This document shows positions 54,222-57,589 of a DNA stretch of 57,589 nt, one piece after another. The first letter of the stretch is position 1; the number at the start of each line of letters is the position of its first letter. The notes under the pieces were generated by a model. It had not been told where the DNA came from. It worked only from the letters and a program-made list of their open reading frames with translations, and did not search any database. Origin of the DNA: GCA-002282575 sp964416645 (GTDB lineage Bacteria; Pseudomonadota; Gammaproteobacteria; Thiomicrospirales; Thiomicrospiraceae); assembly GCA_964416645.1 (NCBI GenBank), contig CAYQEZ010000007.1:1-57589 (forward strand), given 5' to 3'. Made by a program: the position numbers and the translations under genes.

Positions 54222-55382
54222 ATGAGCATTATGAACGCTTTTGGACATCGTTACACTGGATTGATTGACCGTTACCGTGATCGTTTACCTGTTACGGAAT
54301 CAACGCCGATTATCAGTTTGGGTGAAGGCAATACGCCGTTAATTAAACTCCACAACTTACCGAAAATCTTGAAGAAAGATGTCGATATTTATGTGAAGTA
54401 CGAAGGCTTAAACCCAACGGGTTCATTTAAAGACCGTGGTATGACCATGGCAGTGACTAAAGCCGTTGAAGCGGGTTCTAAAGCGATTATTTGCGCCTCA
54501 ACGGGTAATACTTCTGCTGCCGCGGCTGCCTATGCGGCGCGTGCGGGCATCACGGCGTTTGTGCTCATTCCCGACGGCAAAATTGCCATGGGTAAATTAG
54601 CTCAAGCAATGATGTATGGTGCCATTACCATTCAGATTAAAGGTAACTTTGACGATGGTATGCGTTTGGTGAAAGAAGTGGCCGACAAAGCGCCTGTGAC
54701 CATCGTCAACTCAATTAACCCGTATCGTTTACAAGGTCAAAAAACGGCTGCTTTTGAAATTATTGAAGAGTTAGGCCGCGCGCCTGACTACCATTGTTTG
54801 CCAGTGGGTAATGCGGGTAATATCACTGCGCATTGGATGGGATATTGTGAATCTTCAGCAACAGATGTAACCAAGGTGACTGAGTCTTGTGCTTTCTGTG
54901 AAGGTCATTGTAAGTATGCTGGTAGCATCGTTGGTAATCGTCCGAAAATGATTGGTTACCAAGCTGCAGGTTCGGCGCCTTTTATTCGTGGTGCTATGGT
55001 CGATGATCCTGAAACGATTGCCACTGCTATTCGTATTGGTCATCCACAAAGCTGGGATAGAGCTTGGAAAGTGATGCAAGAGTCGGGTGGTTGGTTTGAT
55101 GAATGTACTGATGAAGATATTTTAGTGGCTCAAAAAATGTTAGCTCAATATGAAGGTGTTTTCTGTGAGCCAGCATCAGCTGCTTCTTTTTCTGGCGCGA
55201 TGAAAGACATCCAGTCGGGTAAAATTGCTGAAGGTAGCACCATTGTCTTGACGCTTACGGGTAATGGTATGAAGGATCCAGACACCGCCATTGCGCAATG
55301 TACGGGTAAATCAGTTATGGTACAAATTCCAGCTGAGTTGGAAGCGGTTCGTACTGCCATTCTTAACAACATGGTTCAATAA
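54222..55382 (+). CDS. thrC: threonine synthase with a cysteine-rich insertion
   Basis: PLP enzyme that turns O-phosphohomoserine into threonine. The 386 residues are the short bacterial form. The Schiff-base lysine lies in NPTGSFKDRGM (about residues 64-74), with ASTGNTSAAAAAYAARAG and the phosphate-binding GNAGNITAHWMGY following. Between this and KMIGYQAAGSAP lies a segment with C209 and C223-x2-C226-x3-C230 (54846-54911), which I do not recall from well-studied ThrC proteins. Start ATG 54222 or 54231. hom ends 39 bp upstream. Confidence 0.93.
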   Translation: MSIMNAFGHRYTGLIDRYRDRLPVTESTPIISLGEGNTPLIKLHNLPKILKKDVDIYVKYEGLNPTGSFKDRGMTMAVTKAVEAGSKAIICASTGNTSAAAAAYAARAGITAFVLIPDGKIAMGKLAQAMMYGAITIQIKGNFDDGMRLVKEVADKAPVTIVNSINPYRLQGQKTAAFEIIEELGRAPDYHCLPVGNAGNITAHWMGYCESSATDVTKVTESCAFCEGHCKYAGSIVGNRPKMIGYQAAGSAPFIRGAMVDDPETIATAIRIGHPQSWDRAWKVMQESGGWFDECTDEDILVAQKMLAQYEGVFCEPASAASFSGAMKDIQSGKIAEGSTIVLTLTGNGMKDPDTAIAQCTGKSVMVQIPAELEAVRTAILNNMVQ

Positions 55383-55388
55383 GTCAGC

Positions 55389-55856
55389 ATGAAGGGTAAG
55401 ATAGAATTACCCCCAGCGATCCAACAACAGGCAGACTTTTGGCTGCCTGTTTGCCCTGTGCATTTGATTGCTGATCGAGATACTTTGGTACTTGCACCAA
55501 CCTCGGGATTAGGCTTGGCTTTGTCGGAAGCTCAAGGGCTTGTTGATTCTTTTAATGGCCATTTTGCCGAGGAGGGTTATTGTTTGTATGCGGTATCGGA
55601 AAGGGATTGGTTTTTAGGTTCACAACAGCAGTGGAAGTTAAACTTTCCTTCATTAGAAGAGGCTGAGTCGATGAACTGTCGTGATGCCTGGCAACAAGGC
55701 AGAGATGCCTCACAGTGGCGTAAGTTACTGAACGAAATGCAGATGCTATGGTTTTCTGATGCAGTTAATTTGCAACGTGAGCAGCAAGGTTATCTACCTA
55801 TTAATGGGCTATGGGTGTTGCAACAAAAAAAGTGGTGGCTGAAATGGTTCGGATAA
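55389..55856 (+). CDS. short homologue of thrC-linked RpfE-type regulatory protein
   Basis: A 155-residue protein of uncertain function. The stretch LLNEMQMLWFSDAVNLQREQ then YLPINGLWV closely follows a motif in proteins often annotated as cofactor-independent phosphoglycerate mutase or RpfE-type regulators, which lie next to thrC in many Beta- and Gammaproteobacteria. Those proteins are about twice as long; this one stops just after the motif with KKWWLKWFG. It starts 6 bp after thrC and overlaps the next gene by 13 bp. Confidence 0.65.
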   Translation: MKGKIELPPAIQQQADFWLPVCPVHLIADRDTLVLAPTSGLGLALSEAQGLVDSFNGHFAEEGYCLYAVSERDWFLGSQQQWKLNFPSLEEAESMNCRDAWQQGRDASQWRKLLNEMQMLWFSDAVNLQREQQGYLPINGLWVLQQKKWWLKWFG

Positions 55857-56302
55857 CGGCTGCGCTTGTATTAACGCTATTTGCTTTGAATGCGCAGGCA
55901 AAAGATTATTTTGGTATTACCTTGGATAGCGACACCGCTAAAACGGTTTGCCAAAAAGCAGATCGTGTTTTTGCTGATTGTGAAGTGACAACGGAAGGAG
56001 ACGCGATAATTCAGGGTAATGGTTTGTTGCGATTGCTCAATCCCGTTATCCAGCAAGCACGAGTAAGCTTTGCCCAAGATGGTAAAGCAGATGAATTAGT
56101 GGTGTTGACGCGTCCCTTATCGGAAAAATCGATTGAAAAGCTTGTTAAGCATTTGCGTGAAGATTATGACTTAGCCAACTTAACGGAGTTATCTGTTGAA
56201 AATATGATGGATATTCGCGGCCGTCGTTGGGATATTCAACCTCTGTGTACGATGAGTAAGCCGTGTAATTTTCAAGTTAAAATAACCAGTCTGCCGAAAT
56301 AA
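55844..56302 (+). CDS. unknown small exported protein
   Basis: A 152-residue protein with a signal peptide (MVRITAALVLTLFALNAQA, cleavage near residue 19-20). The mature part has four cysteines: one pair near the start (TVCQKADRVFADCEV) and one near the end (QPLCTMSKPCNF). They could form disulfides in the periplasm. I do not recognise the family. The ATG at 55844 lies inside the end of the previous gene, 13 bp overlap, so coupling is likely. The frame from 55811 would put charged residues before the signal. Confidence 0.75.
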   Translation: MVRITAALVLTLFALNAQAKDYFGITLDSDTAKTVCQKADRVFADCEVTTEGDAIIQGNGLLRLLNPVIQQARVSFAQDGKADELVVLTRPLSEKSIEKLVKHLREDYDLANLTELSVENMMDIRGRRWDIQPLCTMSKPCNFQVKITSLPK

Positions 56303-56312
56303 ATCTTAATGC

Positions 56313-56341
56313 TTGCGTGTAGGTAAAATAGGCTCTACAAT
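56313..56341 (+). promoter_or_regulatory. predicted sigma-70 promoter for ssrA
   Basis: TTGCGT (56313-56318), 17-bp spacer, TACAAT (56336-56341). A start near 56348 gives a leader of about 26 nt to be removed by RNase P. Confidence 0.6.
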
Positions 56342-56373
56342 GTAAGTATTACCTGTAGTATTACAGATCTGTT

Positions 56374-56723
56374 GGGGGCGTACTGGCTTCGACGGGGATA
56401 GTAAGGCTAAAGGGGCATGTCGAGGGTGTCGGGTACCTCGTAAATCCATTTGACAAAATATAGTCGCAAACGACGAAAACTTCGCTCTAGCCGCTTAAGG
56501 CTGAGTCCTTGGCATTCGCTCGCTGATGGGTGGGTCAACCAAGGTTATGCACATCAGATCGCCATTGTGATGCCTAGAAGCAATGGTTAAACTTTTTAGG
56601 CTGTGTTGCTACTTTCCCTGTCTGTTGGGCTTTGTGGCAACAAGAATAATAAACAGACTACACATGTAGAACCAATAGTTAAGCGTCTTCGGACGGGGGT
56701 TCAACTCCCCCCGCTTCCACCAC
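56374..56723 (+). ncRNA. ssrA: transfer-messenger RNA (tmRNA)
   Basis: A 350-nt tmRNA that rescues stalled ribosomes. The tRNA-like domain is made by GGGGGCG at the 5' end pairing with CGCTTCC before ACCA at the 3' end (two G-T pairs), with CTTCGACGGG near the start and a T arm GGGGG-TTCAACT-CCCCC. The tag frame runs from GCA at 56466 to TAA at 56496-56498 and encodes ANDENFALAA, one residue different from the E. coli tag. CCA is encoded. The gene is intact although the 3' end appears to be an integration site. Confidence 0.96.
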
Positions 56724-56733
56724 TTAAAAATTA

Positions 56734-56757
56734 AGCCGTTTTTTACGGTTTTTTTAT
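56734..56757 (+). terminator. terminator after ssrA
   Basis: AAGCCGT pairs with ACGGTTT (one G-T pair) around a T-rich loop, followed by a T run. It lies 11 bp after the tmRNA CCA. Confidence 0.75.
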
Positions 56758-56843
56758 TGTCTGAAAATAATAAAAATCCGTGACTTACAGTTTTATAGCG
56801 TTTTTTTGCAGTATCGTAAAGAACCTTTACAGCCCGAAAAATT

Positions 56844-56902
56844 GGGGGCATAAAGGCTATGCCCCCACGTTTTAGACCATTTTTAGTAAGCCATGCCCCC
56901 AC
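56844..56902. repeat. GTGGGGGCAT-type repeats, candidate integrase arm sites
   Basis: ATGCCCCCAC occurs twice in direct orientation (56859-56868 and 56893-56902). An inverted copy, TTGGGGGCAT, begins at 56842. The first pair forms a hairpin, GGGGGCATA-AAGGC-TATGCCCCC (56844-56866). Position between ssrA and the integrase remnant suggests integrase arm-binding sites (inference). Confidence 0.5.
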
Positions 56903-56923
56903 ATTTAGCACAACGCTTTGATT

Positions 56924-57046
56924 ATGCTGACAGAAACAGCCCTTAAAAATTTGAAGCCAAAAGACAAACCCTTTAAGGTTTCAGACTACCAAGGGCTATA
57001 TATTGAAGTGGCAACCAGTGGGAGCAAAATATGGCGGCTTAAATAG
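56924..57046 (+). pseudogene. N-terminal remnant of a P4-type tyrosine integrase
   Basis: Forty codons then TAG. The peptide starts MLTETALKNLKPKDKPFKVS and ends IWRLK, which is the opening of the DUF4102 arm-binding domain of P4-type integrases (usually about 400 residues). The normal next residues (a Tyr-rich strand) are missing and no later integrase domain is found before the transposase gene. It lies 200 bp after the ssrA 3' end, facing away, the normal place for an island integrase. It was probably cut by the insertion sequence that follows. Confidence 0.75.
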
Positions 57047-57165
57047 TCAGCCCTGAAAAACAGCCTATCTATTTGATAATAAATAATAAAACTGAAAAAA
57101 CAAGCCACTTTGTCGACCAAAAATGTTAAAATATACCTCTATTTTCTGGTCGAAACGGGTGAGAA
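57047..57165 (+). mobile_element. probable left end of the insertion sequence
   Basis: Non-coding, AT-rich. The integrase similarity stops at TAGTCAGCCCTGAAAAAC, so the element end probably lies near 57044-57050. TTGTCG (57110-57115) and TATACC (57132-57137) form a weak promoter. TCGACCA (57113-57119) and TGGTCGA (57147-57153) are inverted repeats. The other end is outside the window. Confidence 0.45.
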
Positions 57166-57589
57166 ATGTTAGTTGCATCGAGCACTGCGCATCAATCAAA
57201 TTTTTTTGGCACTGATTTAATCGAACAACTAGATCCAAAAGATCCCTTACTAAAATTAGCAACCGTTATTCCTTGGCAGACTTTTGATCAGTCTTTTGCT
57301 AAGCATTACACCCAAGGCATTGGCAGGCCATCGAAACCGATCCGACTCATGGTCGGTTTGTTAATTCTTAAACAGTTAGAAAATCTAAGTGATGAAGCCG
57401 TTGTTTTGCAATTTAAGCGAAATCCCTACTATCAAGCCTTCTGCGGTTACACTGAGTTTAGTGCCAAAATTCCTTGTGATAGCACAGAGTTGGTTCATTT
57501 CAGAAAACGCATTGGTAAGGAAGGAATTAATCTAATTTTTCAGATAAGTGTCGGTTTACATGGTCGGGCAGCACTTGAAAATACGGTTA
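57166..57589 (+). CDS. IS5-like transposase, 5' part
   Basis: An open frame of 141 codons that runs off the window end with no stop. It starts MLVASSTAHQSNFFGTDLIE. The segment PSKPIRLMVGLLILKQLENL then LSDEAVVLQFKRNPYYQAFCG and PCDSTELVHFRKRIG is the N-terminal pattern of IS5/IS1182-type DDE transposases. The DDE catalytic part would follow outside the window. GGTGAG lies just before the ATG. No frameshift is seen in the visible part, so the element may be intact. Confidence 0.85.
   Translation, partial: MLVASSTAHQSNFFGTDLIEQLDPKDPLLKLATVIPWQTFDQSFAKHYTQGIGRPSKPIRLMVGLLILKQLENLSDEAVVLQFKRNPYYQAFCGYTEFSAKIPCDSTELVHFRKRIGKEGINLIFQISVGLHGRAALENTV

Noticed and set aside
56609..56911. 100-residue open frame on the minus strand containing KRGELNPRP
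   Set aside because: It is antisense to the 3' end of ssrA. The GELNPRP peptide is a well-known false translation of tRNA and tmRNA T arms.
1..57589. CRISPR arrays, rRNA genes, restriction or defence islands
   Set aside because: No regularly spaced repeats, rRNA sequence or such gene families were seen on either strand.

Overview
The window reads as chromosome of a sulfur-oxidising gammaproteobacterium of moderate-to-low GC. The evidence is a SoxB thiosulfohydrolase, a sulfide:quinone oxidoreductase, gammaproteobacterial gene clusters (miaA-hfq-hflX-hflK-hflC, pcnB-folK-panB-panC, dapA-bamC, surE-pcm, hom-thrC) and a tmRNA with the tag ANDENFALAA. A relative of the Thiotrichales/Beggiatoaceae is a reasonable guess, but the species is not determined. 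Almost all of the window is ordinary core genome. The only clear accessory DNA is the last 0.9 kb.

Layout. 0-5 kb: an SDR oxidoreductase and proS on the minus strand, then dgt and a CheV-type chemotaxis coupling protein. 5-19.6 kb: queG diverges from a long plus-strand run (tsaE, amidase, mutL, miaA, hfq, hflX, hflK, hflC, hisZ, purA, ppiD) that covers tRNA modification, cell-wall splitting, mismatch repair, RNA chaperoning, membrane protease control and purine/histidine synthesis. An intrinsic terminator and a 100-N assembly gap follow. 19.7-25.8 kb: tRNA-Leu(CAA) and tRNA-Val(GAC), pcnB-folK-panB-panC, ilvE, a small CHCC zinc-finger protein and a GGDEF diguanylate cyclase. 25.9-33.1 kb: mostly minus-strand (rpoN, murB, a CsiV-like gene, mfd), plus one small unknown membrane protein on the plus strand.

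33.2-45.2 kb: a plus-strand series of sqr, a TRIC/UPF0126 membrane protein, lolC/E-lolD, dapA-bamC-purL and soxB. sqr and soxB are each transcribed as apparent single genes with their own signals. They supply sulfide oxidation to quinone and the thiosulfate-hydrolysing step of the Sox cycle; other sox genes are not in the window. 45.3-48.6 kb: minus-strand parvulin, histidine phosphatase, recJ and Smr genes. 48.6-56.3 kb: surE-pcm-yqaA-lipoprotein, a convergent Mth938-like gene, alaA-like aminotransferase, hom, thrC and two small genes.

56.3-57.6 kb: ssrA (tmRNA) with its own promoter and terminator, directly followed by GC-rich repeats, a 40-codon remnant of a P4-type integrase and the start of an IS5-like transposase that runs off the end. 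This looks like the left edge of an island integrated at the 3' end of ssrA and later hit by an insertion sequence. I saw no CRISPR array, rRNA or undescribed multi-gene system. The most unusual items are the ssrA island edge with candidate integrase arm sites, a perfect palindrome over the predicted sqr promoter, and a cysteine-rich segment inside threonine synthase.
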